NCBI GenBank assembly: GCA_015680685.1
Contig: MNCI01005876.1
Coordinates: forward strand, 82,127 to 146,126
DNA: 64,000 nt
Reading direction: 5' to 3'
Source of the DNA: Gnetum montanum
Lineage: Eukaryota > Streptophyta > Gnetopsida > Gnetales > Gnetaceae
The notes under the pieces are model-generated. The model was not told where the DNA came from. It did no database searches and saw only the letters and a program-made list of their open reading frames with translations. Shown piece by piece: positions 11,101 to 22,421 of this stretch (positions are counted from its first letter, which is position 1; each line of letters opens with the position of its first letter). The position numbers and the translations under genes were made by a program.

Positions 11101-12200
11101 AGTTTCATAAATTATATAAGGTCCTTCTCACAACATTTGAAACTTAGTTTATTGAGGTACGTGTGTGGGGTTCTAGTAAAGAACCTAATCTCCTAGTTGA
11201 AGTTTGACTTTTCTGATTTTAAGGTCATGGTGCTTTTTGTTGCAGGCATTGTGCAACTCGTTAGATGATACGAACACCAATCAATTTTTGTCTAGTAAGT
11301 TAAGATTTATTAGCCTTTCTTTTTGTGCTAGACTCAAGTCAAGGTTGAGGTCATAGGCTATTGAAAGTGTACGAAGCTCAAATTGAATAGGAAGTGCTAG
11401 TAATTTTCCATACACAATCTCATAGGGAGAGTAGCCTATAGGAAGTTTCCATGTTGAGTGGTAGGCCCAAAGGGCATCATTAAATTTCATGCTATAGTCT
11501 TTCCTATATTTGTTAATAGTTCTTGTTAAAATATTTGTGATTTCCCTATTGGTAACCTCAGATTGACTATTGGCTTGGGGGTGGTAAGGTGTTATGAGTT
11601 TATGTTCAACCCCCAGGCATTACATGAGCTTTCAAAAGGTGGTGCCTATAAAGTGAGTTCCATTATTAGAAATTAATGCACATGGCACACCAAAACTATT
11701 TACAACATTTTGTTGTACAAATCGAGCAGTAGTAGAAGATGTATAGTCAATGATGACTGCTACTTCTACCCATTTTGTACAATAGTCAATAGAAACTATG
11801 ATGTATGCCTTTCCATTTGACATGGACATGATGGAACCCATGAAGTTAATGCCCTAGATGTCAAAGGGTTCTTGTGGTTGAATCCATTGTTGAGGTCCCT
11901 CCATTCAAGTAGTCATTCCACCATCTTGTTGGCCTCGTTCACAAGAGTGGACATATTGATGAGCATCCTTGAAAATTGCTAGCCAACAGTACCCTGTCAT
12001 TAGGATCTTAATGGTTATGCATCTCCCAACATATTGGCCTCCACAAGGACCTTCATGAGCATCTTGGAGAATGCATAATTGATCAACATCAGGGACATAC
12101 CATTGAACCAGGCCATCAGCGTACACCTTGTAGAGGTGTTCATTGATCTCCATGAAGTGTTTTACCTGGTGAAGAAACTCTTGTTTCTTCTAATGGTCTA
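11100..12200 (-). pseudogene. Element V integrase (pseudogene)
   Basis: Integrase inserts retroelement cDNA into chromosomes. Read on the minus strand, an H2C2-like zinc-binding region ('LQDAHEGPCGG' ... 'HQYVHSCERG', about 11925-12080) comes first. The core follows, with 'GKAYIIVSIDYCTKWVEV' (about 11760-11815, first catalytic Asp present) and 'ISNNGTHF' where the family has S-D-N-G-T-H-F, so the second Asp is lost. Next is the 'NDALWAYHSTWKLPIGYSPYEIVYGK' block, split here as NDALWAYHSTWK and PIGYSPYEIVYGK (about 11390-11480). The reading is interrupted by stops and by short gaps between open segments. The closest relative in the window is the integrase of element I. Confidence 0.8.
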
Positions 12201-13670
12201 ATCCTTGTGGCATCACTTAGGTGAGAAGATAGGTGAGAATGCCATCATACCATTTAGGCTCATTGGGTAATTGTTCAGTTATATCCCTAGCAAAGAGGAG
12301 TTCATCAAGAAACATATTAGATAGTGGGCTTTCTTCCTCTTTGTTATCCCATTGTAATCAAGACAAGTGGTCAGTGACCACATTCTTAGTGTCCTTTTGA
12401 TCTACCATCATAAGATTGAATTCTTGTAAGATAACTAGCCACTGTATGACACAGGGGCTTACCATTAGCTTGTTCATTAGGAAGCAGATGGCACTATGGT
12501 CTGTATGCACAAATACTTTGTATCCAAGACCCTAATGCCTGAACTTTTCTAGAGTAAACACCATTGTCATAAATTCTTTTTCTATGGTGGTGTAGTTTAG
12601 TTATGCACCCATAATGCTTCAGGTATCGCAGTGAATGTAATATGGATGTTTCTTGTCATCCATCTATGTAAGAACAACTCCCAAGGCATAATTTGATGCT
12701 TCTGTCATAACATGAAATGGTTTGGACTAGTCTAGTGCTTGTAGGATTAGAGTTTCTACAAGTTTCTCTTTCAGTTGTTCAAATGCTTAGTCACATTTTG
12801 TAGTCTAAAGAAATGGAGCATCTTTCTTTGTTAGCTCAAACAATGATTTTGTGATATTAGAGAAATTCTCTACGAATTGTAGGTAGTAGCTAGTATGTTC
12901 AAGGAATGACAAAACATCTTCAACAATTTCTAGCTGGTGGGCTATTCCTTGAATGACCCTTATTTTTTTAGGGTTTGCCTCAATTCTTGCTTGTGATATT
13001 CTATGCCCCAAAATAATGCCTTCTTAGATCATTAAATGAATCTTTTTCCATTTAAGCTGTAAGTTGGTTTTAACACATCATTATGGCACTTGCTCAAGGC
13101 AGTCTAGGGCTTGCTCAAATGTAGCTCCATAGGTGAAGAAGTCATCCATTAAGTCTTCCACACCACTACTGATTTGTTGTTGAAAAATGCTAGGGACCAA
13201 GTGTTCAAAGGTAGCAGGGGCATTGCACAGATCAAAAGGCATCTTGCAATATGCAAAAGTCCCCTAGGGACTTGTGAATGTTAGTTTGGTTTGATCCTCT
13301 AGCATGATTTGAATTTGGTTATAGCCATTATAACCATCCAGAAAACTACAGTAACAATGCCTAGATATTGTGTCTAATACCTAATCAACAAATGGCAATG
13401 GAAAGTGATCCTTGAATGTTGCCATATTTAGTAGCCAAAAATCAATGCAAACCTACCACTTACCACCTTTCTTTGGCACAATCACGAGTGGACTAACCCA
13501 CTTACTATCTGCAATGGGATAAATGAACCTTTCATTGAGGAGTTGTTCAATTTCCTCCTTGACGATCTGCTTTAGTTTGGGATTCCATCACCTTTGTGGC
13601 TGTCTCTTTGGTTTCATGGCTAGGTCAGTGTAGATGCGATGCTCGCATATCCTAGGATCAATCCCTGTGA
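12200..13670 (-). pseudogene. Element V reverse transcriptase and RNase H (pseudogene)
   Basis: The RT reads on the minus strand from 'ASFAWSYPKLTGIDPRI' near 13700. Further motifs are 'PLVIVPKKGGKW' and 'FLDGYNGYNQIQI' (about 13330). The catalytic motif is 'LMDDFFTYGA' near 13150 with both Asp present. The RT-RNase H connection, 'GHRISQARIEANPKKI' with 'VLSFLEHTSYYLQFV', is open at 12805-13011. The RNase H region follows to about 12300, with 'VFVHTDHSAICFLMN' and 'VTDHLSWLQWDNKEEE'. There are several in-frame stops, including a TAG in 'TSP*GTF' that element I shares. Confidence 0.82.
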
Positions 13671-13860
13671 GTTTAGGATATGACCAGGCAAAGGATGCTA
13701 CCCATTTTATACCACATTCAGCAGCATATTTTCTATTTTGGAGAAAGATTTACATTGATTATGACCAGCTTTCACTACCTAGAGTTTTTACATTGATTTA
13801 CATCAATCCCTGTGAGTTTAGGATAGATGCTTGTTTCATTGCCTAGAGTTTTTACATACA
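13670..13860 (-). other. Rearranged PR-RT linker of element V
   Basis: The linker between protease and RT, which is coding in elements I and IV, is replaced here by a patchwork. A 20-bp direct repeat ATCCCTGTGAGTTTAGGATA occurs at 13661-13680 and 13806-13825. A 16-bp repeat CCTAGAGTTTTTACAT occurs at 13778-13793 and 13844-13859. Confidence 0.6.
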
Positions 13861-14330
13861 ATTGCACCTTATATCGTTGTATGTGATGCATGGAACTCAC
13901 TTCTTCTCGATCTTTCCAAATGCATTTTCTTTGGATGTTTCTAGGGAAAGATCTTTGATGCCTATTCTTGCATCAATGGTGCTTAGCCATGTCCTTCCTA
14001 TGATGATTGGGAAGTCCCCTTTGTAGTTCTCCACCTTGATCACTAGGAAATCAATAGGATAAGATCACCCATAGACAGTGATCACAATGTATTCTACTAG
14101 TCCCAATGGAATAGTGATGGATTGATCTATCAATTCTAACATGATATTTCTATTCTTTAAAGGAGGTAGGTTTCATGCAATATACATTTCATGACAGATC
14201 AAGTTGACACTGGAACCAGAATCAAGAAGAGCTTTACATGGTTTGTTATTAGCAATCTGTAAATAGATTAGAGGACTCTTAAGATTTGCTAACTTCCTGA
14301 GAAGGTTTCTAGCATGGATCTAATCAGATA
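13860..14330 (-). pseudogene. Element V aspartic protease (pseudogene)
   Basis: The retropepsin-like protease reads, on the minus strand, 'PCKALLDSGSSVNLICHEMY' (14180-14250). The catalytic D-S-G is intact, unlike in I and IV. Upstream is 'SPLIYLQIANNK', which keeps the CAG codon that is a stop in I (TAG) and IV (TAA). Downstream are 'DFLVIKVEN'- and 'FPIIIGRTWLSTIDA'-like sequences (about 13970-14060). A stop follows 'HEMYIA'. Confidence 0.75.
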
Positions 14331-16865
14331 CAACATGAATAAGCATCACAGTGCAGATCCTAGGTGATGGTTGGTTTGAAGGAGACTTGAAAGAATTTGA
14401 TATAGATGAAGGTAAAGGAATAGCATTGTCAATCACATGTGTATTTGAGGGCTTAGGTAGACTACGTGGTTGGAAGAAAGGTCTTTTCTTTGATCAAGTA
14501 TCTGAACCACTTGGTTAATGAACTAATTGTAGATTAATGGCCATGGTAGCATTGAGCTGGAAGTTCATCCTGCATAAGTGGAGTAGGTGGTCGTTGTGCG
14601 GTTGGAGGAGGAAGATGTGCAGGAATAGGAGGAGGATAGGATTAAGAGGTGGTATCCCTTCTTGCATGTGGAGAATGAGTTCAACAATAATCAAAAGGGT
14701 GGTAGTGAGATTAGAAATTAGAAATGTGATTGGAGAAGTCATGTGGAGATAAGGGTTGCTAAACGTAGTACCCATATGGATTAGGTTGTCTGTAAGGGTA
14801 TGACTGCCTTGGTGGTGTTAGCGCCCATGACTGTGGTTGCTACCATTGTTGATATTGCTCATATGGTTGCAGTGGAGTTCTACTTGGATAATATTGTTAT
14901 TTTTGGTGGAACTACCTAGAATTACCTTCAGGGTAAGGTAATCATCTAGGTATTTGCCTCTGTGTGAGTCATGGATTTAAAGCATACACCCCAAATTCTT
15001 GTAAGTGTGATACTATGGGGCAATATCCCTTAGGATGTTCATATTGGTAGACATCACATCCACCATCATCATCTGATTTGCTATTCACAATTTTTTTTTA
15101 TTGTAGCAATCTTGCCCTTAGCTTTTTGATAGGCATGTTCAACCTCCTTGTGTCTCCTATGCTCACGATTACTACATTATTCTTTGGACTCTTTGGCAAT
15201 TTTTAGGACAACTTGAAATCTGCTATCCATGAAGTTTCATAACTAATCAAATTTGATTGTAATTTTAGATTGAAATTTTTGAAGTGGCAAGGCTTTCCTA
15301 TTTGTCACCTCATCAAGTGTTGATTCTTCCTCACTATCACAAAATTGAACCTCCCTCTTACAAATGAAAGGATCACGATTATACTCTTTTGCACTTTCTC
15401 ATTTTCTCAACTCACCTTTCTCTTTAGCTACCTACTCAATCAATCTTTGGATCTAAAGGACGATTAATTTTGATAGTCGTCCTTGGGCATAGACGCCAAG
15501 GGTTCTTCTCATTTTAGATCGAAGACTATCTACAATGTGGCGAAGTTGATCCAGTTGAAAATAACTATGGCTAGGACATCTGTGCATTAAGGAATAGTAT
15601 TGGCCAATGGCAACATCCAAGGGTTCATGTGTTCCTTGTTTCCATCCTTGGATTTTCCTTCTCAAGTTGGACACTCTAGAGTATGTTTGATATTTATCCT
15701 TGAACAATTCAAGCACTGTACTCCAACATCTGATAGATTTTGGTTCTAAGGATCGGTACCAATTTTCTGCTTCTTTAATGAGTGTTCATGGGAACAACTT
15801 AAGTTTGTTCCATTCATTCTCTATGTTCTACAAGGTAAATTCATCTTGAAAAGCTTAGAGATGATTCTATGGATCTAAGTTATATCCCCCTTCGAACCTA
15901 GGGATATTGTTCATATCTAGCCTCTTGATCTGATTATCCTTCACATGCCTTGTTGAAATTCGTACTGCCTCTACGATGTTTAGCATACCTTGGGTAGTAA
16001 GAAAAGGCTCATTGAGGCCTTAATTTTTATGCCTATGATGCCCTCTACTACCCCTTTGTTCATGGCATTATGTCTCTCTTGAATGCTTGCACCCTTGGTC
16101 TTGCCTTGTTCAATGGTCCCTTCGATCATTTCGGTCCCATTGGTTACCTCCATCACAATCTCACCCCTTGTGATTATGATTAGAGCTAAAAGAAGAAGAG
16201 GATGATGATGAAGGTGAAGAGGATAGAGGACTAGCACCATCGCAGTGCATGCTACCACCTCTTTGGTGATTGTAACCATGATCACGATCTTGTTTCTTGT
16301 TTGCATCCCTACCTTGACTTGCCTCTTTGGGTCCTTCTTTGTCATCAGATTCATTCTTACCAAAACTTGGATTGTGAATCATGGACTACAAGTTCTAGTT
16401 TTGACCTCCTTCACTAAATTCAAAGGGAGGAATTTCATTGAATGGAAAACCCCTAGAAAAGGGCTCTCCACCATCTTTTTGGTACAACAAGGATGGGGAA
16501 TCATTAAATCCTTTTTCCTTCATAGATTCATAACATTGTTCTAATTGGTGATCTTTGAGACCTTGTGCCTTAGTGGGATGATAATCCTTAGTGTCACTAT
16601 CCTGCACCATGTACTTAGCATGAAGTCCTTAGAGACCCCATCGTATAAGCATTTATTGGAGCATTGTAGGAACAGATCAATATGGCAGTAACACAATGTT
16701 GCCCTCCATGTCACACCACCACAACTGTTCATCCTAGTGTAGGATGAAGGTGAAATTGGATACATACTCATCAGGATGAGCATATACCACTCGGTATTGT
16801 TGAGGCACCAGTAGATGTAATTTGTTAGACTTGGGCAGAAAATTGCTCCTGTGAGAAGAAGACAT
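14330..16865 (-). pseudogene. Element V gag (pseudogene)
   Basis: Gag forms the particle that packages element RNA. The start ATG is at 16865-16863, about 140 bp after the primer site. The protein begins MSSSHRSN, followed by 'VVYAHPDEYVSNFTFILH', which also begins the gag of I and IV. A Lys/Asp/Ser-rich region follows, including a Ser run (16160-16380). The Retrotrans_gag core is open at 15453-15716 ('MLELFKDKYQTYSRVSNLRR' ... 'PSHSYFQLDQLRHIVDSLR'). A Pro/His/Tyr-rich C-terminal part follows to about 14400. Stops occur at several Gln positions. Confidence 0.78.
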
Positions 16866-17026
16866 TTTATGTTAGAAAAATAAAAATGTAGTGTGCTTCT
16901 TAAAATTTTTGTAGTAATCTTAAGATGTGATGTGACTCTAAGGTTCATTCCAATGATTTGAATAATTTTTCACTAAATTCTAGATAGTGCATGAAACAAC
17001 CAAAAGGTCTTCAACAATAGTGTTAA

Positions 17027-17894
17027 TGATGAGTGGCGAGGTACCCCTATGCCCAACTATATGAATCACTAAGTGTTCATACATGATCTAGTCGAATTTC
17101 ATGGACCTATAGTTCTCTAGTGCACTAATTCCCTAGGAAGTGAAATGGACGTTGAGAATGTTTGTTGTCTTTCCAACTACACTTGTGAAGCTCAAGGATA
17201 TGGTTTAAGTGTAATTAAGGCACATGATTTTTATTATTTTTATGTTTTGTAAGTTTAATTGCCTACAACAAGAATATAAAGTAGAGGAATTTAGTAACTA
17301 ATTATTCTAATACCTAGCTAGCCTAATACAAGTACTTGTTCCTACTTTCCAGACACATCCTGAACACCAATAGCATTGCTAGACTACTAAACGTTAAGTA
17401 TTTCTGGGTTACCAAGTGCTACACATATTCTTGAGGTGGTTGTGCTTGTGTTCATTAATGACTAGAAATCAATTGCTTAATTAAAGTGCATTAAAGTCAA
17501 GTGCATGACAATAAAGTGCATGAATATTAAATGCATCAAGGAAACATTTAATCTATTCTCAATGCTACAAGGATGATTAAAAGGATTCATTTTTATTCCC
17601 ATCACATTGCTATGCTTAGGTACATTAGTGTTCAAACAAAAATTTGTACACACTCAAACTCTTGTTGCTAGCACTCAAAAAATATTCTAACTTTGGAGAA
17701 AACAAACTGCAAGAGCTTCGCTATCTATGACAAAAATTGGTAAAACTATGTGAAAATTGTAAGCCCAAGCACTATATTTATAGGCTAGCATATACCCTGC
17801 AATATCAGATATTTGACATTGCATCTTAGGCTTTGACATTGGGTATCTGATGTTAAGGCTTCGATATTGGAGCTAGTCAAAACATGATTAATCA
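17027..17894 (-). repeat. Element V 5' LTR (868 bp)
   Basis: On the plus strand it starts TGATGAGTGGCGAGGTACCC and ends ATGATTAATCA. A reverse TATA box (TATTTATA) lies at 17775-17782, followed by an array of gatat/gacatt words to about 17880. A decayed Asp-type primer site lies just left (about 17008-17025). Paired ACCAA motifs lie near 17380-17420. Confidence 0.85.
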
Positions 17895-18063
17895 ACTGTA
17901 TTGTTATACTATATTTACAGTTATAATTAATAAATTTTTGTCTATTTTATGGTATGGCTTGAAATTAATTAATGAAGGTTGAATCGAGATCCCTGGGGTT
18001 TTGTAGCATCTCTATTAGTTATTTATAGGATTTGATAGTTAATTAATAGGGGTGTTACATAAT

Positions 18064-18075
18064 TGGTATTAGAGC
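18064..18075 (+). other. Element II primer-binding site (tRNA-iMet type)
   Basis: TGGTATTAGAGC lies 4 bp after the LTR end at 18059. It differs by one transition from the standard plant iMet primer site TGGTATCAGAGC. Confidence 0.88.
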
Positions 18076-18099
18076 ATGGATTTTTCTATGAATGTCATA

Positions 18100-19280
18100 G
18101 TATGAAATTCTTTTAGACATCATGTAATTTGTTTTATATTTTCTAAATATGAATTAGTACAAAATGCGGGGGATAAGATCAGTCAACGATATTTCTGTAG
18201 AAAATTCTTAAAATTACCACGCTACTTAAAATCAAGTGTTTGAGCAATTGTTGATTTTCCTTAAAAATGAAAACAAGAATAATAATAATGAGATTTCTAG
18301 AAATGAGGAAAATGATCAAGAGTAGAGGAGACTAATCCATAGTTTTAGAAGGCTAAATCCACCTACCTTCTTAGGCACTGAAAATCCCACTATTGCTATA
18401 AAATGGTTGAAGGGGTTAGAAAAAGCTTTCTAAAGCTTACATTGCACTAAGAGAAGACCTCTTTAGCTTTATATCAGCTAGAAGGTGTAGTTGAGCGATC
18501 ATGGGAGGTAGACTAAAGAATTAGACATTAGGAAGATGAAAAAATAGAATGGGAACAATTCACTAAGGTATTCAAAGATAGGTATCTCTCTAAAACCTCT
18601 CTAGATAAGATAGAAGATGATTTTAATTGATTGATTTAGGGATCCATGTCTATATATGAGTATTATAATAGGTTTACTAAATTGTGTCACTATGCTCCCT
18701 ATGTTTTACAAAATGAGGCCATTTGTACTAGAAAATTTGTAAAAGGATTAAGGTCCTCCATCAAACTATAGTTGTAGCATTGGCTTTGGATAATTATGAG
18801 GAGGCATGGGCCAAAGCCATTATTGTGAAAAGGGAACAAATAGAGGATGCAACTTGAAGATAAAGGAAGAGGAATAAAGAAGTCATGACTATAATTAATA
18901 AGGGTAAATTCAAGAAGACTAGGGGAATGAATGTTTTAATACATCAACAACCTCAAGGATTTAATGGACCACTCCAATAACGATTTAAGGGATATAATGG
19001 GCTAACTTAACCATTTAATTTTAGAATTCCACTAGGATCTAATATTTGCTTGTACTATAAAGAAGTTAGCCATATTAGAAGGAAGTATCTAAAGTTGCTT
19101 CAGAGGGAGAGTATTATGCATAATAAGGAAATAGAACATGTGGTTCCAAATCCTAAGATTATCCAATAAAATAGAGGAGAAATTGCTAATAGTACTAGGG
19201 TGGTTCAGAAAAATTAAGGAATTGGTAATAATTAAGGAAGAGGTGGAAGACCTATGAATTAATGCTAGATTTATACTATG
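18100..19280 (+). pseudogene. Element II gag (pseudogene)
   Basis: The gag region of the chromovirus is recognised by 'FRRLNPPTFLGTENPTIA' near 18340 and by a Retrotrans_gag stretch 'EWEQFTKVFKDRYLSKT' ... 'SIYEYYNRFTKLCHYAP' (18545-18695). A zinc-knuckle remnant, 'CLYYKEVSHIRR', near 19045 has its second Cys replaced by Tyr. Many stops and frame changes occur. Confidence 0.75.
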
Positions 19281-19299
19281 CCAAGAAGAGATATAGAGG

Positions 19300-19700
19300 A
19301 CCAATCTAACACTATGGTTGAGACTGAAGGTATGCTATATGCATAGCCTATTCTTATTTTTTTAAATCTTGGAGTAAGTCATTCTTTTATTAATAGTCAA
19401 ATAGTGGAAAGATTAAATTTGTAATTTGAAAAATTAGAAATTCTGTTATTCGTTCAAGTTGTGGGATGTAGTGGATACATAGTAGAGTATGAGTGTATGG
19501 AGTTTTCACTAAGAATATAGGATAAGAAATGAAATGCAAATTTATTTATTATGGAATTAGGGAAATATGATATTATTTTAGGAGTTGATTAGTTAAGTAG
19601 ATATAATGGGCTTCATTACTGCATGACTAATATAGTTCAACTAGAATCGAGATATGGACAATAAGTTTTGATTGTAGCTAAAGGAAGACACACTAAGGTT
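19300..19700 (+). pseudogene. Element II protease (pseudogene)
   Basis: The sequence 'LGVSHSFINSQIVERLNL' near 19370-19425 corresponds to the plant Ty3 protease block whose active site is D-x-G-A-S-H-S-F-I. The catalytic Asp and Gly positions read L-G-V here, so the enzyme is dead. 'KYDIILGVD' (about 19565) is the usual 'DVILGMDW' block. In-frame stops are present. Confidence 0.65.
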
Positions 19701-19859
19701 GATTTGATTTCTTTTAAGAATCTCATAAAAATGTTTAGGAAGGGACACACATGTTTTTTGCATGTTGTCAAATCTAAAAATAAGGAGGATGACATAGTTG
19801 ATATTCCAGTAGTCAATGGATCTCTAGATGTATTTATAAAAGAGTTACTAGGGTTACAT

Positions 19860-20440
19860 CCAAAAAAAGAAACAGATGTAGAGATTACTCTTAAACTAGG
19901 AATAGAACCAATTTCTAAGATATCGTATAAGATGTCCCCAATTGAATTAGCAAAGCTCAAGATACGGGTATAATAAGTTTTAGATAAAGATCTTATCTGA
20001 CCTAGTATTTATCCTTGGGGTGCACTAGTGTTGTTTATGAGAAAGAAGGATGGAAATTTAAGGCTATGCATTGATTATAGATAGTTGAACCAAGTCAATA
20101 TTAAGAATAGATATCCTATACCTAGAATAGATGATTTATTTGTTTAGTTAAGGAATGTAGTTGTATTCTCCAAAATGAATTTGAACTCTAGATATTATTA
20201 ACTTAGGATTAAAGAAGATATTTTGAAAACTACATTTAGAACAAGATATGAGCACTATGAATTTCTTGTATCATCATTTGGATTAACAAATGCTTCTGCA
20301 ATATTCATGCATTTAATGAATAGTGTATTGAGATGTTATTTGGATAAATTTATGATAGTGTTTATTAATAATATTTTGGTATATTCTAAAAGTAAGGAGG
20401 AGCATACAGACCATTTAAGAAAAGTATTACAACTTCTAAG
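19860..20440 (+). pseudogene. Element II reverse transcriptase, part 1
   Basis: Motifs in order are 'PISKISYKMSPIELAKLK' (19910-19960), 'YPWGALVLFMRKKDGNLR' (20010-20063), 'CIDYR*LNQVNIKNRYPIP' (20066-20122), 'FSKMNLNSRYY*LRIKE' and '[20 protein letters not shown]' (20238-20297). The active site is 'FINNILVYS' (20361-20387), where the family has F-I-D-D-I, so both catalytic Asp residues are Asn. Three stops replace Gln. The coding region stops at CTAAG (20436-20440), where element I begins, and resumes after 41242. Confidence 0.88.
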
Positions 20441-22254
20441 TGATGAGTTGCATTTTCATAGGTTTCATTGATGAGGCCTTGTCGACATGACCCCATAAAC
20501 GTGACCTCATCAACACTGTTGCATCAATGTGGGACTTGATGCATTTATGTGGCCTTGTTGATGCAGTGTAGTTTTTGCCTATAAATACTTGCTCCCCCAC
20601 CATGTTTATGACATCTTTGATCATAGTTGTAGCGGAGCTTGATGAGTGGCTAGGTACCCCTACACTCAACCATACGAATATGAGCATTCACACACGATCC
20701 AATTGAACTCTACAGATGGGCTAGTTGTGGTATCTAGATAGCTACTTATTGATTGTAGTTCGCTATCTTCCCATCTGGACTAGTATTTGCTTTGTCATAT
20801 ATGGTTTGGTCCAGAGTGAGGTGTATGATGTGGTCCTAACTAGTGCTACTCATAGGGACAATGGAAATAACTTTGTTTAAGCTAATAGGGAAAGGGTGTA
20901 GAGAGTCTAAGCTAGCCTAAGTGCGATGAGCATTTGTTCCTTAATCATTCGTACACATCTTGGACCTCGTGTACTACTTCCGGGATTACCAAGCGCATGT
21001 CCTAGGTATGCTACTGGGATACCAAGTAGTCACACTTAAATGCTCATGATTAAGTCATACTCATTCCACGTTTAATAACAGGGATAGGAAATGAGGGTAG
21101 AGAAATATTAATTAAGAAAGTAATAAATAACAATAACAATAAGCAATTAAAACTAAGTGAATGCTGCAATGATGAAGTAATCTCGATCTTTATTGTCAGT
21201 CGTGTGCGTGTCTAAGTACGTCACACTTGAATAAAGGTTTCGTACAATTACAATCATCACACTACGGGCATGCATTGGGGAAAGGGTTGAGATGAACTAA
21301 AAAATGAAAAAAAGATTCTACTCTAACACTAACTTACCCTAAAACTTACTGACTCTTCTTGTGCATCCAAATGTGTATTTATAGGCTCACACAGAAGTCA
21401 CAATATTGAGTATCCGATATCGTATCCAAGTTAGGATATTAGGTACCCAATATTGGGGGTCCAATATCGGGACTCATCAGACCTAATATCTTGTACCTGA
21501 TATCAGGGGTTTGATAATAGGGGTTCAATATCAAGACTCATTAGAGCTCTTACAGTTTTCTTGCTTGAAAGTTAGAATATTTTTCTAAGTGCTCCCAATA
21601 GGAGTCAAAGAGTGTATAGATATTTATTCAAGCATTGTTGTACTTGATCATGGTGGTGTGTGCAGTAATAAAGATGAGCTTTCTAATAAACCTTACAACA
21701 CTTTGAAATAGATTAATTATTTATTTATGAACTTAATGTTTTATGCAATTTCCTTTAATGCTTTAAGTAATTAAGCTAAATCAAGCTAGGTTAAAGAGTG
21801 ATTAATTAAGCACACAAGTACGACCACTTTGAGCATATGCTTAATGTTTTGTAATGCTAGTAACCCTTAATGTTTGGTAACCTAGTAGTGTTAAACTTGT
21901 TTAGGATGTGTACGACAAGTGGGAATGGATGCTTATGTTAGGATGAGCTAGGAGTGGCTAGTTAGATTCAATTAGCAATATAATTATTTTATTTTATTTT
22001 ATACATTATTTTTTACCCTTAGGAAACTTAAAATATAAAAGATAAAAATGACAAAAATCATATGCCTTAGTTGCACTTAACCATACCTTTGAATTTCATA
22101 AGTGTAATTGGGAATACAATGATTATAATGGTTAGTTTTGCTTCCTAGAGACCAGTGTACTTAGAAGGCTATAAGTCCATGGAATTCAACTAGATCGCAC
22201 GTGAATGTTTAGTGATTCGTATGGTTAGGTGTAGGGTCTACTCTCCACTCATCA
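20441..22254 (+). repeat. Element I 5' LTR, split by solo LTR 1
   Basis: Its own sequence is 20441-20639 and 21549-22254, about 905 bp, against 881 bp for the 3' LTR at 40357-41237. A TATA box (TATAAATA) lies at 20580-20587, with 'gttgatg/catcaac/gtcgac' words just upstream (20466-20560). AATAAA-type signals lie near 21665-21690. The end 'ctccactcatca' is shared by the whole superfamily. Confidence 0.88.
20640..21543 (-). repeat. Solo LTR 1 (904 bp) with TSD GAGCT
   Basis: An LTR of the element III subfamily in minus orientation starts TGATGAGTGGC and ends GACTCATTA (terminal CA decayed to TA). It is flanked by an exact GAGCT at 20635-20639 and 21544-21548. There is no internal region, so it arose by LTR-LTR recombination. 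A reverse TATA (TATTTATA) lies at 21376-21383. A GATAT(C/T)-rich array follows, from about 21400 to 21535. Confidence 0.92.
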
Positions 22255-22255
22255 T

Positions 22256-22273
22256 TGGCACTATTACTAGGGA
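22256..22273 (+). other. Element I primer-binding site (tRNA-Asp type)
   Basis: TGGCACTATTACTAGGGA lies 1 bp after the LTR. It matches TGGCGCCGTTGCCGGGGA, the complement of the plant tRNA-Asp 3' end used by Tat/Athila elements, apart from transitions. Confidence 0.78.
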
Positions 22274-22421
22274 TTTGTAGTTTGATACGTGTGCTATCTA
22301 GAATTTAGTGAATATTATTTAAGATCATTAGAAAAAAGCTTAAGGTCATAATCATTCAATAATAATCATAATCATAATTATAATTATAATTTAAGCACAC
22401 TAAATTTTTCTTTAATCCAAA

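Larger units (their letters stand above)
8511..17894 (-). mobile_element. Element V: Asp-primer Ty3/gypsy, truncated at its 3' LTR
   Basis: This is a minus-strand Tat/Athila-like element with gag, PR, RT, RNase H, INT and a post-INT region read from right to left. The right-hand LTR (its 5' LTR) is complete. The left-hand LTR lacks about 60 bp at its outer edge and its TATA/U3 part at the inner edge. The host LTR resumes at 17895. A 35-bp AT-rich stretch at 8511-8545 matches neither the host nor the element and may be filler DNA. An N at 9202 sits exactly where the left LTR loses similarity, so the assembly may be imperfect there. Confidence 0.82.
1838..18059 (+). repeat. 5' LTR of element II, split by a LINE and element V
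   Basis: Its own sequence is 1838-1856, 6310 to about 8510, and 17895-18059. These segments align in order with the 3' LTR at 43368-53057. A TATA box (TATAAATA) lies at 7623-7630, with its counterpart at 51129-51136. A segment matching roughly 52053-52889 of the 3' LTR is absent here, lost at the left edge of element V. Confidence 0.88.
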
